Shown: positions 24,870 through 34,052, counted from the first letter of the stretch. The stretch: DNA of 64,000 nt from Albibacterium sp035514885 (GCF_035514885.1 NZ_DATJCH010000024.1:399756-463755), one strand, 5' to 3'. The notes: generated by a model from the sequence alone, not told the origin. Program-made: numbers and translations.

Positions 24870-26897
24870 ATGGAATTCAAAATCACTTCAGAATATCAAC
24901 CTACAGGTGATCAGCCTGAAGCTATCAGACAATTAGTTGAAGGTGTAAATAATGGCGATCATTATCAAAATTTGTTAGGAGTTACAGGATCAGGTAAAAC
25001 TTTTACCATTGCAAATGTAATTCAGCAGGCACAGAAACCTACCCTTATTTTAAGCCATAATAAAACGCTTGCTGCTCAACTTTACGGGGAGTTTAAACAG
25101 TTCTTTCCTGAAAATTCTGTTAATTACTTTGTTTCTTATTATGATTATTATCAACCGGAGGCATATATTGCTACCTCAAATACATATATAGAAAAGGATC
25201 TTGCAATAAACGATGAGATTGAAAAATTGCGGCTAAAGACAACTTCTTCGTTAATGTCCGGAAGGCGTGATCTTATTGTTGTTTCTTCGGTTTCGTGTAT
25301 TTACGGTATGGGAAATCCAGAAGATTTCTCTCGTATGGTCTTTCGATTTGCTGTTGGAACAGTTATTTCCAGAAATTCTTTTCTCCATAGACTTGTTGAA
25401 ATATTATATACAAGGACAACCTTAGAGTTTAAACGTGGGACATTTAGAGTGAAGGGAGATATTGTGGATGTGTATCCTGCTTATATGGATGAAGCTTATC
25501 GTATTTCTTTCTTTGGAGATGAGATTGAAGAGTTGGCTGTAATTGACCCAGATAGCGGAAAAACTTTAGAGAAGATGACTGATCTTGCTTTATTTCCTGC
25601 AAATTTATTTGTTACTCCACGGGAACGATTCACAGAGTCAATTTGGAATATTCAAGAAGAGTTAGTCTTACGTAAAGAGCAACTTATTGGTGATGGAAGA
25701 ATGCTCGAAGCAAAACGTTTGGAGGAACGTGTAAATTACGATCTGGAGATGATGCGAGAGCTTGGATATTGTAGTGGAATAGAGAATTATTCTAGATTCT
25801 TTGATGGAAGACAACCAGGAATGCGACCTTTCTGTTTACTGGATTATTTTCCAGATGATTATTTAATGGTGATTGATGAGAGTCATGTAACTGTTCCTCA
25901 GATTCGGGCGATGTATGGAGGAGACCGATCAAGAAAGTTATCCCTTGTCGAATATGGATTTCGTTTACCTGCTGCATTAGATAACCGACCTCTAAATTTT
26001 CCTGAATTCGAAGCTTTGGCTCCTCAAACCATTTATGTAAGTGCCACCCCCGGTGATTATGAGCTGCAACAAACTGAAGGTGTTGTGGTAGAGCAGGTTA
26101 TTCGTCCAACAGGCTTACTTGATCCGCAAATTGAGATTCGTCCAATCGTTAATCAAGTAGATGATTTATTAGATGAAATCGATAAGACTGTTAAGGAGGG
26201 CGGAAGAATTTTAGTTACAACATTGACAAAACGTATGTCTGAAGAGTTGACTAAATATATGGCCCGTTTAGGTGTAAAAGTACGCTATATACATTCGGAG
26301 ATAAAAACTTTTGAGAGAGTTGAAATCCTTCGAGGGTTGCGCTTAGGTGAATTTGATGTTTTGGTAGGAATTAACTTGTTGAGAGAGGGGTTGGATTTGC
26401 CCGAGGTTACATTGGTTGCGATTCTAGATGCTGATAAAGAAGGATTTCTACGCTCTGAGCGATCGTTGATTCAGACGATTGGCCGTGCCGCAAGGAATGA
26501 AAACGGAAGGGTAATTATGTATGCTGATAAAATAACGAAAAGTATGCAGATTACTATTGAAGAAACAGATCGTCGTCGTGAAAAACAGATCGCCTATAAT
26601 GAGTTACATGGCATTATTCCACGAACAGTCGGGAAGTCGCGCGAGGAAATCATCGGCCAGACATCGGTAGCCGACTTTAAAGGTGGTGTAGCAAAAGCTT
26701 ATGCAGGGCCAGATGATGCGAGCTTGGCTGCTGATCCGGTAATTCAGTATATGGATCAAACGCAGTTGCAAAAAGCGTTTGATAATGCTCAGAAACAGAT
26801 GCAGAAAGCAGCGAAATCAATGGATTTCTTAGAGGCTGCAAAATATAGGGACGAAATGTTCGCTTTAGAAAAAGTTATAAAGGAAAGGTATTCTTAG
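24870..26897 (+). CDS. uvrB: excinuclease ABC subunit B
   Basis: UvrB is the helicase-like core of nucleotide excision repair that receives damage from UvrA and recruits UvrC. The 675 residues contain Walker A GVTGSGKTFT, the damage-probing beta-hairpin region VSYYDYYQPEAY, helicase motif II IDESH, motifs V and VI (GINLLREGLDLPEV and QTIGRAARN), and a C-terminal UVR coiled coil (KQMQKAAKSMDFLEAAKYRDEM). It is complete and of normal length. It is divergent from upp, and its stop overlaps the stop of the convergent ytxJ gene by 4 bases. Confidence 0.98.
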   Translation: MEFKITSEYQPTGDQPEAIRQLVEGVNNGDHYQNLLGVTGSGKTFTIANVIQQAQKPTLILSHNKTLAAQLYGEFKQFFPENSVNYFVSYYDYYQPEAYIATSNTYIEKDLAINDEIEKLRLKTTSSLMSGRRDLIVVSSVSCIYGMGNPEDFSRMVFRFAVGTVISRNSFLHRLVEILYTRTTLEFKRGTFRVKGDIVDVYPAYMDEAYRISFFGDEIEELAVIDPDSGKTLEKMTDLALFPANLFVTPRERFTESIWNIQEELVLRKEQLIGDGRMLEAKRLEERVNYDLEMMRELGYCSGIENYSRFFDGRQPGMRPFCLLDYFPDDYLMVIDESHVTVPQIRAMYGGDRSRKLSLVEYGFRLPAALDNRPLNFPEFEALAPQTIYVSATPGDYELQQTEGVVVEQVIRPTGLLDPQIEIRPIVNQVDDLLDEIDKTVKEGGRILVTTLTKRMSEELTKYMARLGVKVRYIHSEIKTFERVEILRGLRLGEFDVLVGINLLREGLDLPEVTLVAILDADKEGFLRSERSLIQTIGRAARNENGRVIMYADKITKSMQITIEETDRRREKQIAYNELHGIIPRTVGKSREEIIGQTSVADFKGGVAKAYAGPDDASLAADPVIQYMDQTQLQKAFDNAQKQMQKAAKSMDFLEAAKYRDEMFALEKVIKERYS

Positions 26898-27235
26898 TGA
26901 GCCAGCTCTTTAATTTTTACAACAATATCTGCTATACTTATTTCATTGTGTGAACTATTGTAAATACATTCCTTATTATATATTAATAAAGCTTGCGGAG
27001 ACTCGTGCTTTATTTTCCATATCTCTGCAATCTGATTAGAGATGTCACGAAATTTTATCAGATCAAGAAAGTAAGTTTGTACATTTTCAGGCAATAAAAT
27101 TGCTTCTAATTCTAGATTTCTTTTTGCCATGCTGCTCACAGGACAGCGTGTACTGTGTTTAAAAATCAACACAGGTTCAGATTGTTTTTTAATGTCCTCT
27201 AATTGACTGATAGAGTCTAATGGTATCCAGTTCAT
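26894..27235 (-). CDS. ytxJ: YtxJ-family bacilliredoxin-like protein
   Basis: A 113-residue thioredoxin-fold protein with a single redox cysteine in FKHSTRCPVSSMA, which matches the monothiol YtxJ family placed in the bacillithiol redox system. The ESPQALLIYNKECIYNSSHNEIS region contains the cis-Pro. Bacillithiol is made by several Bacteroidota, so the assignment is reasonable, but no bsh synthesis genes are nearby. It lies 2 bases downstream of a secreted protein gene on the same strand and overlaps the uvrB 3' end by 4 bases. Confidence 0.85.
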   Translation of the reverse strand: MNWIPLDSISQLEDIKKQSEPVLIFKHSTRCPVSSMAKRNLELEAILLPENVQTYFLDLIKFRDISNQIAEIWKIKHESPQALLIYNKECIYNSSHNEISIADIVVKIKELAH

Positions 27236-27237
27236 AT

Positions 27238-27972
27238 TTATAGATTTTGAAATTTGGAAGTTTCAATATTTAATAAGGCGGCAACAATTGGATATTTAAA
27301 AACTGTACCGCTAATTTTATCCGTGAATTGCGTAGCTAAGGTTAGCCCTCCACCAATGTCTTTGATTCTTGAAGTTACGAACTCATGTATTTTCTCTTGA
27401 TCTTTATTGAAGGTTTCCCATTTACGGATTATTCCTGTTTGAGAATCGATATATAATTTTGCAGATTCATTTTGACCATTAGCTGAATTTACTTCTAAGA
27501 TAAAATATTTTTTCAAATCAATAATAACAGGTGCCTGGATAGTGAGATTAAGTCTGTTATTTGCTAGTTGCATAGGTGTAAGTAACAGATAGGAATCTTC
27601 ATTGAAAAGTTGAATAATGCTTTTTAATAATTCGGGATTCTGTTTTTTCTCATTATTTATATATAATTTCCCTAGGCTATTTTGTGTATTGAATAATACT
27701 GTTAGAGAGTCTCCTTCCTTGGTTTTTCCTTCGAATCTACAGTTTTTTGTACTCCTATCGTATATATAAGTATGCTCTTCCTGGATATCCGTGTGATCTT
27801 CATTGATACAACTAAACATTATATAATGAGCCTCCTTTAACGATTTTTCGCCTCCTATCCCTTCTAATAATTTATTTATTACCGTAGACTGATTTTGGCC
27901 ATGAGATTTGAAAGAGAGAAAATTGAAAAGAAGAAGGAAAACTAGGAATATTGATATTCTTTTGTTGGACAT
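27238..27972 (-). CDS. uncharacterised secreted protein
   Basis: From ATG 27972 the product is 244 residues with a clear signal peptide (RISIFLVFLLLFNFLSFKSHG). The upstream in-frame start is a TTG. The mature part begins VINKLLEGIGGEKSLKEA and continues as alternating beta strands (YIYDRSTKNCRFEGK and LYIDSQTGIIRKWETF). This resembles the LolA/LppX-type lipid-binding fold at the level of pattern only, so I give no function. It forms a tight pair with ytxJ. A TAnnTTTG box lies 41 bases upstream. Confidence 0.75.
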   Translation of the reverse strand: MSNKRISIFLVFLLLFNFLSFKSHGQNQSTVINKLLEGIGGEKSLKEAHYIMFSCINEDHTDIQEEHTYIYDRSTKNCRFEGKTKEGDSLTVLFNTQNSLGKLYINNEKKQNPELLKSIIQLFNEDSYLLLTPMQLANNRLNLTIQAPVIIDLKKYFILEVNSANGQNESAKLYIDSQTGIIRKWETFNKDQEKIHEFVTSRIKDIGGGLTLATQFTDKISGTVFKYPIVAALLNIETSKFQNL

Positions 27973-28012
27973 GATATCTAATTTTCTAGACAACTGAAAT
28001 CTTATATCTAAT

Positions 28013-28020
28013 CAAAGATA
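28013..28020 (-). promoter_or_regulatory. putative -7 box for the secreted-protein/ytxJ pair
   Basis: Minus-strand TATCTTTG, an exact TAnnTTTG match, 41 bases before the ATG at 27972. The only TTTG upstream is 13 bases away, too close for a standard -33 box. Confidence 0.4.
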
Positions 28021-28049
28021 GAGTAAATTTTAACAAAAGGAATGTTAGA

Positions 28050-28544
28050 TTATTTAATTAAATCAGAGGATATCTTTGCCATTTGAATGGCAGTGATTGC
28101 AGCTTCTTCACCTTTATTCCCATGCTTTCCACCAGCACGATCTTCGGCTTGTTGTTGATTGTCTGTTGTTAGAACGCCGAAAATCACGGGTTTATTGTGT
28201 TTTAATGAGACATTGGTAACCCCATTCGCAACTGCATTGCATATGAAATCAAAATGACGGGTTTCCCCTTGTATTACACATCCTAAACAAATAACGGCAT
28301 CAATGGATTTGTCTTGTAATAGCATATCTGCTCCAGAAGTAAGTTCAAAACTTCCAGGTACCTGAATTGTCTTGATATTATCTGGTTTAGCTCCTTTTTC
28401 TAATAAGAGTTGATAGGCTCCATCGTAAAGTGAACCAGTAATTACAGCATTCCATTGTGCAACAACAATTCCAAATGTGAATGCTTCAGCAGAATAGGTT
28501 CTTAAATGTGTGAAATCAGAAAGGCTTTTAAGATGAGTCGCCAT
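28050..28544 (-). CDS. ribH: 6,7-dimethyl-8-ribityllumazine synthase
   Basis: RibH condenses the aminouracil ribityl intermediate with dihydroxybutanone phosphate, the penultimate step of riboflavin synthesis. The 164 residues show the WNAVITGSLYDGA substrate loop, VPGSFELTSGADML, LGCVIQGETRHFDFICNAV with the catalytic His, and NKPVIFGVLTTDNQQQAEDRAG. Length and motifs are standard. It follows the membrane-anchored TPR gene by 9 bases, and no other riboflavin genes are adjacent. Confidence 0.97.
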   Translation of the reverse strand: MATHLKSLSDFTHLRTYSAEAFTFGIVVAQWNAVITGSLYDGAYQLLLEKGAKPDNIKTIQVPGSFELTSGADMLLQDKSIDAVICLGCVIQGETRHFDFICNAVANGVTNVSLKHNKPVIFGVLTTDNQQQAEDRAGGKHGNKGEEAAITAIQMAKISSDLIK

Positions 28545-28553
28545 TTTTATAGA

Positions 28554-29237
28554 TTACAAGTGTGCTTCAGCGCGCGCAATGTATGCATCCACCATAGCAG
28601 CTTCTTGGCTTTGAGGATACTCCTTTTTTATTTTATTATAAGCATCTAGTGCTCCTTTAAAGTCATTCTGTGCTTCACTCACTAACCCTAACTTTTTTAG
28701 AAATAAGGGAGATGTGAAATTATTTGATTTTATATCTGCAGCTTTTTTGTATTGTGCAGCGGCTTGCTTATAATCTTGTGACTCAGAGTAAGCATCACCT
28801 AGTAAACCGATTACTAACGGATCTAAGATAGGGCTTCCGGTTGAAGTGTAATTTTCAAGTGCGTTTATGGCATCTTGAAATTGTCCCTGACGTAAATAAA
28901 GACCACCAAGATAAGCGTTCGCTATATTTGCTGAAGGAGTATTTGAATACTCTTCTGCTATTTGCTCAAAGCCAGGGTAGGAGCCATCGCCATTGATAGC
29001 AAGTTTTTGCAAAGAGTCTATCTGTGCGTAACTTTCAGCTTTAAAAATCTCATTGCTAGCCTTTTCAGCACGAGGGGCTAAGTAAAGTTTTTGGTAGCCG
29101 AAGTATAGTAAAACTAATACCACAATACCTAGAGCAATAAAACCTAGACTTTTTTCATTTTCCTTAATGAAGCTTCTTTCTCCACCATGGTTGATCGTTG
29201 AAGCTGTTAAATTTTTATTTTTTTGTTTTGTTGACAT
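28554..29237 (-). CDS. membrane-anchored tetratricopeptide-repeat protein
   Basis: A 227-residue protein with a short cytosolic N-terminus, one membrane helix (about residues 31-50, LGFIALGIVVLVLLYFGYQK), and at least three TPR-like units outside (for example ANAYLGGLYLRQGQFQDAINAL, QDYKQAAAQYKKAADI and NDFKGALDAYNKIKKEYPQS). It resembles YfgM/CcmG-type TPR scaffolds in layout. TPRs bind partner proteins; the partner is not known. It is the first gene of an operon with ribH and has a good promoter. Confidence 0.88.
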   Translation of the reverse strand: MSTKQKNKNLTASTINHGGERSFIKENEKSLGFIALGIVVLVLLYFGYQKLYLAPRAEKASNEIFKAESYAQIDSLQKLAINGDGSYPGFEQIAEEYSNTPSANIANAYLGGLYLRQGQFQDAINALENYTSTGSPILDPLVIGLLGDAYSESQDYKQAAAQYKKAADIKSNNFTSPLFLKKLGLVSEAQNDFKGALDAYNKIKKEYPQSQEAAMVDAYIARAEAHL

Positions 29238-29259
29238 TTCTTAAAATAAATTCGGATTG

Positions 29260-29289
29260 CAAAAATACATTTTTACTGCATACAAACAA
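29260..29289 (-). promoter_or_regulatory. promoter of the TPR-ribH operon
   Basis: Minus-strand TTG (29289-29287), 19-base spacer, exact TATTTTTG (29267-29260). The ATG at 29237 lies 23 bases beyond the -7 box. Confidence 0.6.
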
Positions 29290-29410
29290 GGAAGTTGTAT
29301 AAGTTTATGTGCTAAAGTGATGATTTTAATGTTATTGTAATAGAAATATTGAATATTAAATGTTTAAAAGTACACAAAATAGAATATATTATTTCACTAA
29401 TTAAAAAAAC

Positions 29411-29418
29411 TATCTTTG
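29411..29418 (+). promoter_or_regulatory. putative -7 box directly before recF
   Basis: TATCTTTG, exact TAnnTTTG, ends 7 bases before the recF ATG at 29425. It overlaps the TTG at 29416 that would start the longer reading frame, so that start is excluded if this promoter is used. Confidence 0.5.
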
Positions 29419-29424
29419 TTTCTT

Positions 29425-30540
29425 ATGTGGATTAAACACCTTTCTGCTCTTAATTTTAAAAACTATGCTGAGTTCGTAATTGATTTTTCTCCTGAAGTAA
29501 ATGCGTTTTCTGGTGACAATGGTGCTGGAAAGACTAACTTATTAGATGCGATTCATTATTTATCGTTATGTAAAAGTTACTTTAACCCGATAGACTCTCA
29601 ACAAATAAAGCATGGTAACGACTTCTTTATGCTGCAAGGGATCTTTCAGAGAAATGAGGAAGAGGATATAGTTTCCTGCAGTTTAAAGAGAAATCAAAAA
29701 AAGAAATTTAAGCGGAATAAAAAAGAGTATTCGCGCTTGGCAGATCACATAGGGCTGTTCCCCTTAGTAATGATATCCCCGAATGATTCCATCATAATTA
29801 CAGAGGGTAGTGAGGAAAGGAGAAGATTCATGGATAATGTAATTTCTCAAACGGACAGCCATTATTTAGATTTATTAATAAGTTATAACCGTGTTTTGCA
29901 AAACAGAAATGGCTTATTAAAGCAATTTAAACATAGATCTTTTGATTCAGATCTGCTATCAGTTTATGACGCGCAATTAGTTGAGCCAGGTAATCAAATA
30001 TATATTCAGCGTAAGCTTTTTATGGAGTCTTTTACGAAACTGTTTAATAAACACTATTCGTTTTTAACTGACAATGCTGAACCGGTCACACTTTCTTATG
30101 AATCGCAATTGAACAAGAATACCTTTCTTAATTTGCTTGAACAATCTGCTGAAAGAGATCAGGCTTTAGAGCGTACTACTTCAGGGATACATAAAGATGA
30201 TTTGATCTTTACAGTTAATGATATGCCTTTGAAAAAGTTTGGATCGCAGGGTCAGCAGAAGTCTTTTTTGATAGCATTAAAATTAGCGCAGTATGATTAC
30301 CTAACAGAGAAAAAGAGCTACAAGCCCTTATTGCTGTTAGATGATATCTTTGATAAGTTAGATGATAAACGAATCAAACGACTTATGGAAATGGTGTCTC
30401 AAGATGATTTTGGTCAGATATTTATTACTCATACTAACTTAGATAAAATCAGAGATGTCTTTAAAAACATTTCTTGTGATTTACGTACTTTTGATGTTGC
30501 AATGGGAACAGTTAGTGAAACATTGATGTCTTATGATTAA
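29425..30540 (+). CDS. recF: DNA replication/repair protein RecF
   Basis: RecF is an SMC-like ATPase that works with RecO and RecR to load RecA at gaps. From ATG 29425 it has 371 residues. Walker A is GDNGAGKTNLLDA near residue 30, the family signature is TTSGIHKDDL, the ABC signature region is FGSQGQQKSFLIALKLA, and Walker B is LLLLDDIFDKLD near the C-terminus. The DUF721 gene overlaps its 3' end by 8 bases. In many bacteria recF lies next to dnaA and dnaN; here neither is present. Confidence 0.96.
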   Translation: MWIKHLSALNFKNYAEFVIDFSPEVNAFSGDNGAGKTNLLDAIHYLSLCKSYFNPIDSQQIKHGNDFFMLQGIFQRNEEEDIVSCSLKRNQKKKFKRNKKEYSRLADHIGLFPLVMISPNDSIIITEGSEERRRFMDNVISQTDSHYLDLLISYNRVLQNRNGLLKQFKHRSFDSDLLSVYDAQLVEPGNQIYIQRKLFMESFTKLFNKHYSFLTDNAEPVTLSYESQLNKNTFLNLLEQSAERDQALERTTSGIHKDDLIFTVNDMPLKKFGSQGQQKSFLIALKLAQYDYLTEKKSYKPLLLLDDIFDKLDDKRIKRLMEMVSQDDFGQIFITHTNLDKIRDVFKNISCDLRTFDVAMGTVSETLMSYD

Positions 30541-30826
30541 AAGAAATAATGATAAAACGTTGAAAGAAGCTATAGAGCAAATGCTTGATGTTTATCGATT
30601 ACGAAAGAAATTCGATGAAACCTCTCTTATTGCTGCTTGGCCTGAACTCATGGGAAATGCAATTGCAAGTCGAACTACACAGATTTACATTGCAGATAAG
30701 AAGCTGTTTATAAGAATAGAATCTTCTGTTATTAAAAATGAGTTGATTATGATGAAAAGTCAGATTCTTGAAAAGTTGAATGATAGAGCCGGTAAAGAAG
30801 TTATTACTTCGATTGTAATTTTGTAA
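30533..30826 (+). CDS. DUF721 (DciA-like) family protein
   Basis: A 97-residue DUF721 protein: an N-terminal helix (KTLKEAIEQMLDVYRLRKKFDE), then AAWPELMGNAIASRTTQIYIADKKLFI, and VIKNELIMMKSQILEKLND. The fold is KH-like. In many bacteria the DUF721 domain occurs in DciA, which loads the replicative helicase. Whether this short version does the same is inference. It overlaps recF by 8 bases (translational coupling), and its last 23 bases overlap the convergent aroK 3' end. Confidence 0.88.
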   Translation: MIKRNNDKTLKEAIEQMLDVYRLRKKFDETSLIAAWPELMGNAIASRTTQIYIADKKLFIRIESSVIKNELIMMKSQILEKLNDRAGKEVITSIVIL

Positions 30827-31361
30827 TGATTAAATCTAATACCTGCTTGGGGCTAATGCTGTGAGCATCTATAGTTAACTGTGCCTCTTTATAGAAACCC
30901 TCCCGCTCTGCTAATTTCATAATTATAAAATCTAGTATTTCATCTTCACTTTTACCTTGGAGTAATGGTCTGTTTTGTATTTCTTTTCCAGAAAGACGTT
31001 TTAGTAATGCCTTGGGAGAAAGCTCTAAATAAACGGTCATACCTTTCTCATTCATCCACTCCATATTATCATTGAAACATGGACTTCCACCTCCGGTTGA
31101 CACAATTATTCCTTGATCTAGTGGAATTGATTTCAAGATATTAGTTTCAAGAGTTCTAAAAGAGTCTTCTCCATGAAGTGAGAAATAATCGGATATCTTC
31201 ATGCCAGATTTTTCCACAATTTGTTTATCTAAATCTATAAACTTCAGTTTACTTGCTTTCGATAGCTTTTTCCCCACTGTTGTTTTTCCAGAGCCCATAA
31301 ATCCTATAAGAAAAACAGGACGATTTAATTCCCAAATTAATTTGTTATCTGTATGTGACAT
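30804..31361 (-). CDS. aroK: shikimate kinase
   Basis: AroK phosphorylates shikimate at the 3-OH in aromatic amino acid synthesis. About 185 residues from ATG 31361; the frame also allows a TTG at 31370. Walker A is GFMGSGKTTVG, shikimate-binding residues lie in FIDLDKQI and the FRTLE segment, and STGGGSP and the LID region KEIQNRPLLQG are present. It follows the DoxX/thioredoxin-like gene with its ATG 6 bases after that stop. Its 3' end overlaps the DUF721 gene on the other strand. Confidence 0.95.
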   Translation of the reverse strand: MSHTDNKLIWELNRPVFLIGFMGSGKTTVGKKLSKASKLKFIDLDKQIVEKSGMKISDYFSLHGEDSFRTLETNILKSIPLDQGIIVSTGGGSPCFNDNMEWMNEKGMTVYLELSPKALLKRLSGKEIQNRPLLQGKSEDEILDFIIMKLAEREGFYKEAQLTIDAHSISPKQVLDLIITKLQSK

Positions 31362-31366
31362 GGGGA

Positions 31367-32539
31367 TCAATTTTCAATGAGGTATTTATCTGCCAATTTC
31401 TGTATTGATGGGAGAATATGAAAATGCCATTTTTTAATGACTGTGCCATTCTTTAACAACATTAACCCAGGATTCGAACGAACCATACTCTTTAGAGGAA
31501 TTGCATCTACAAAGAAGATTTCTGAAAATAGGTCAAGACCATTGGTAGCTTTTTCTACTGCTTGCATAGTGCTGGCTGTTAATATAACGGTACGAATCCG
31601 ATACTCTTCGGCTGCAGATTGAGCAAGGTTATTCAGCTTTTTTAAACCATCTTGATTTGCACTATTGATATCATAGGCTACAATAATTAAATTATATTCA
31701 GGGTTTTCAATGATCTCATTTGTATGGTCCACTCCATTAATATCACTAATGATAAGATCACTGATTGGTACTTGATAACCCTTTTTGATTAACCTGGTCT
31801 CTGGATCACCAACAATTTCCCAAGATTGATCTTTCCATATTTCAGCTTGTAAATATTCCTTGTCACCAACTTTCTTTGTTTCATTGGTCTCTTTGTTTTT
31901 TAGGACATATATAGTTTCATACTCATCGATTGATTCACCCTCCGGGATTGTCATTAATGAAGGTAGATTGTTTCCTGATTTATAGGGAAGAAAATCAATT
32001 ATAGGTAAAAAATTATAAGTATAAACTCCAAATCCGATAGAAACGACGATTACACAAGTGGTTAGAATAGATTGGGTATAAAAATCTTTAATAAGGGGCT
32101 TAATCTGCTCTTTATAATAGAATAGGATGGCAATTAGAATTAATAAAATACAATCTTTTGTAAAAGATTGCCATGGAGTTAATGGAATTGCATCTCCGAA
32201 GCATCCACAAGATGTAACAACCTCAAAAAAGGCTGAGTAGAAAGTTAAAAATGTAAAGAAAATGATAAGTAACAGAAGCCCCCAAATTGTCTTCTTACTC
32301 CAAAAGCCAAAGAGTAATAAGGCTCCTAGAATTATTTCTAGACTACATATGGCTATTGCTATAGCTACTGAATAATCATTTAAGAAATTAAGTTTAAAGA
32401 CGTCGAAGTATTCAACTAATTTGTAACTGAATCCGATAGGGTCATTCGCCTTTATAAGACCGGAGAAAATGAATAGTATGGATACAATTAAACGAATCCC
32501 CCATATTATATAGAAGCTTTTTTTAGAAGTAGATTTCAT
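31367..32539 (-). CDS. DoxX/MauE-type membrane protein with C-terminal periplasmic thioredoxin-like domain
   Basis: A 390-residue membrane protein. The first about 190 residues contain around five hydrophobic helices and the DoxX-like signature (RLIVSILFIFSGLIKANDPIG, then LGALLLFGFWSKKT and CGCFGDAIPLTPWQSF). The C-terminal part (from about 270) is a thioredoxin-like segment (YNLIIVAYDINSANQDGL, and LFSEIFFVDAIPLKSMVRSNPG) without a CxxC active site. It belongs to a Bacteroidota group known as BT_3928-like proteins; function unknown, possibly linked to quinone or disulfide chemistry like MauE/DoxX. It lies between DUF1599 and aroK in one operon. Confidence 0.85.
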   Translation of the reverse strand: MKSTSKKSFYIIWGIRLIVSILFIFSGLIKANDPIGFSYKLVEYFDVFKLNFLNDYSVAIAIAICSLEIILGALLLFGFWSKKTIWGLLLLIIFFTFLTFYSAFFEVVTSCGCFGDAIPLTPWQSFTKDCILLILIAILFYYKEQIKPLIKDFYTQSILTTCVIVVSIGFGVYTYNFLPIIDFLPYKSGNNLPSLMTIPEGESIDEYETIYVLKNKETNETKKVGDKEYLQAEIWKDQSWEIVGDPETRLIKKGYQVPISDLIISDINGVDHTNEIIENPEYNLIIVAYDINSANQDGLKKLNNLAQSAAEEYRIRTVILTASTMQAVEKATNGLDLFSEIFFVDAIPLKSMVRSNPGLMLLKNGTVIKKWHFHILPSIQKLADKYLIEN

Positions 32540-32544
32540 TGTTT

Positions 32545-33093
32545 TTAACTTTGAGAAGTTGGTTGCAATCTAATGAGAGCAAAAACGGCATAATTCAACA
32601 TGTCTTGATAATTAGCATATGTACCTTCTGATGCTAAAGTTTCTCCTTTATTATCTTCTATTTGTTTTACTCTTAATATTTTCATTAAAATTAGATCAGT
32701 CAAAGAGCTAATCCTCATATCTCGCCAAGCTTCTCCGTAATCATGGTTCTTCGCCATCATCAGGTTATAAGCCTCACTGACTTTTTTATCATAGCTTTCT
32801 TCCAATTGCTTCAGGTTAATTTCTTCATTATTGCCTTCGCCTAATTCTATTTGTAAAAGAGCAATGACGCAATAATTAACGATCGCAATAAATTCAGAAG
32901 GAATACCTTCATCAACTTTTGCGACTCCTGTTACTTCTAATGTACGGATTCTTTGTGCCTTAATAAATAATTGGTCTGTTATAGAAGATAGTCTTAAAAT
33001 ACGCCAGGCTGTACCATAATCTTTCGCTTTCTTTAAAAACAATTCTTTACATTGTTTTATTGCTTGGTTATATTCTGCAGTAGTATCTCTCAT
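32545..33093 (-). CDS. DUF1599 protein with two tandem DUF1599 units
   Basis: A 182-residue protein built from an internal duplication. Unit 1 has LFLKKAKDYGTAWRILRLSS followed by ITDQLFIKAQRIRTLE. Unit 2 has LMMAKNHDYGEAWRDMRISS followed by LTDLILMKILRVKQIE. Both keep the DYGxAWRxxRxSSxTD signature, so both may be active or both may bind the same ligand. The family is of unknown function and found mainly in Bacteroidota. It is the first gene of the operon with the DoxX-like and aroK genes, and is divergent from folP. Confidence 0.88.
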   Translation of the reverse strand: MRDTTAEYNQAIKQCKELFLKKAKDYGTAWRILRLSSITDQLFIKAQRIRTLEVTGVAKVDEGIPSEFIAIVNYCVIALLQIELGEGNNEEINLKQLEESYDKKVSEAYNLMMAKNHDYGEAWRDMRISSLTDLILMKILRVKQIEDNKGETLASEGTYANYQDMLNYAVFALIRLQPTSQS

Positions 33094-33142
33094 ATTTAGT
33101 CTTGATCCAATAATATTTTTGAAGCATTTGGCACTTTCTTCA

Positions 33143-33150
33143 CAAAATTA
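33143..33150 (-). promoter_or_regulatory. putative -7 box for the DUF1599-DoxX-aroK operon
   Basis: Minus-strand TAATTTTG, exact TAnnTTTG, 50 bases before the ATG at 33093. No -33 TTG is seen at 19-21 bases. Confidence 0.4.
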
Positions 33151-33180
33151 CCGGAATATACTTAATTTAGCGAACACATA

Positions 33181-34047
33181 TTGAATTTTATTATTGTGTT
33201 TAGTCCAGAAGTCTCCACTATAAATGTGGGCCATAAGCTACTGAATCTAGCTGACCCACTGGTTATGGGAGTTATTAATATTACACCTGATTCATTTTTT
33301 GATGGAGGAAGGTATTCTCAAGTCGATAGAGCTCTTCTACACGCAGAAAAGCTCTTACAAGAAGGTGCCGATATATTGGATATCGGAGCGTATTCATCAA
33401 GACCTAATGCTGCACATATAAGTGAGGAAGAAGAGATAAACCGCTTGGTTCCTTTCATTGATTTATTGAAAAAGCAACACTCTGGGTGTGTCATTTCAAT
33501 AGATACCTTTCGATCGAAGGTAGCAGAAATAGCAGTTCAGCATGGAGCTCATATAATTAATGATATTTCTGGTGGTGGCTTGGACAATAATATGTTTGAA
33601 ACCATTGGTAAATTACAGGTTCCTTATATATTAATGCATATGCGCGGTACACCAAAGAGTATGCAAAGCTTTACTGAATATGAGGATCTCATATCTGATA
33701 TCTGTGCATATTTTGCTGATAGAATTAATAAGTTGCGTTTTTTTGGCGTAAAGGATATTATCTTGGATCCAGGCCCTGGATTTGCAAAAACACTTGAACA
33801 AAATTTTGAAGTCATCAATCGCTTTTCAGAGTTCGGTGTCTTTGGATTACCTTTATTGGGAGCAGTTTCTAGAAAGTCAATGATATATAATACGTTAGGA
33901 TTAACCGCGCAAGATGCCTTAAATGGAACAACGGTATTGAATTCAGTGTTAATGTTGAATGGTGCAAAGATATTGCGTGTTCATGATGTTAAGGAAGCTA
34001 AGGAAACAGTTTTATTGATTAAAAAGTTAAAAGAAAGATCTAAATAG
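33181..34047 (+). CDS. folP: dihydropteroate synthase
   Basis: FolP joins 4-aminobenzoate to dihydropterin pyrophosphate to make dihydropteroate in folate synthesis. Signatures are VMGVINITPDSFFDGGRY, DIGAYSSRPNA, ISIDTFRSKVA, LDPGPGFAKTLEQNFE, the sulfonamide-target GAVSRKSMI and LRVHDVKEA. The start is uncertain: the frame opens with TTG at 33181 (288 residues), a GTG at 33196 would give 283, and no in-frame ATG precedes the first conserved motif. It leads into rfbC 5 bases later and probably forms an operon with rfbC, rfbD and the NUDIX gene. Confidence 0.95.
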   Translation: MNFIIVFSPEVSTINVGHKLLNLADPLVMGVINITPDSFFDGGRYSQVDRALLHAEKLLQEGADILDIGAYSSRPNAAHISEEEEINRLVPFIDLLKKQHSGCVISIDTFRSKVAEIAVQHGAHIINDISGGGLDNNMFETIGKLQVPYILMHMRGTPKSMQSFTEYEDLISDICAYFADRINKLRFFGVKDIILDPGPGFAKTLEQNFEVINRFSEFGVFGLPLLGAVSRKSMIYNTLGLTAQDALNGTTVLNSVLMLNGAKILRVHDVKEAKETVLLIKKLKERSK

Positions 34048-34052
34048 GATTT

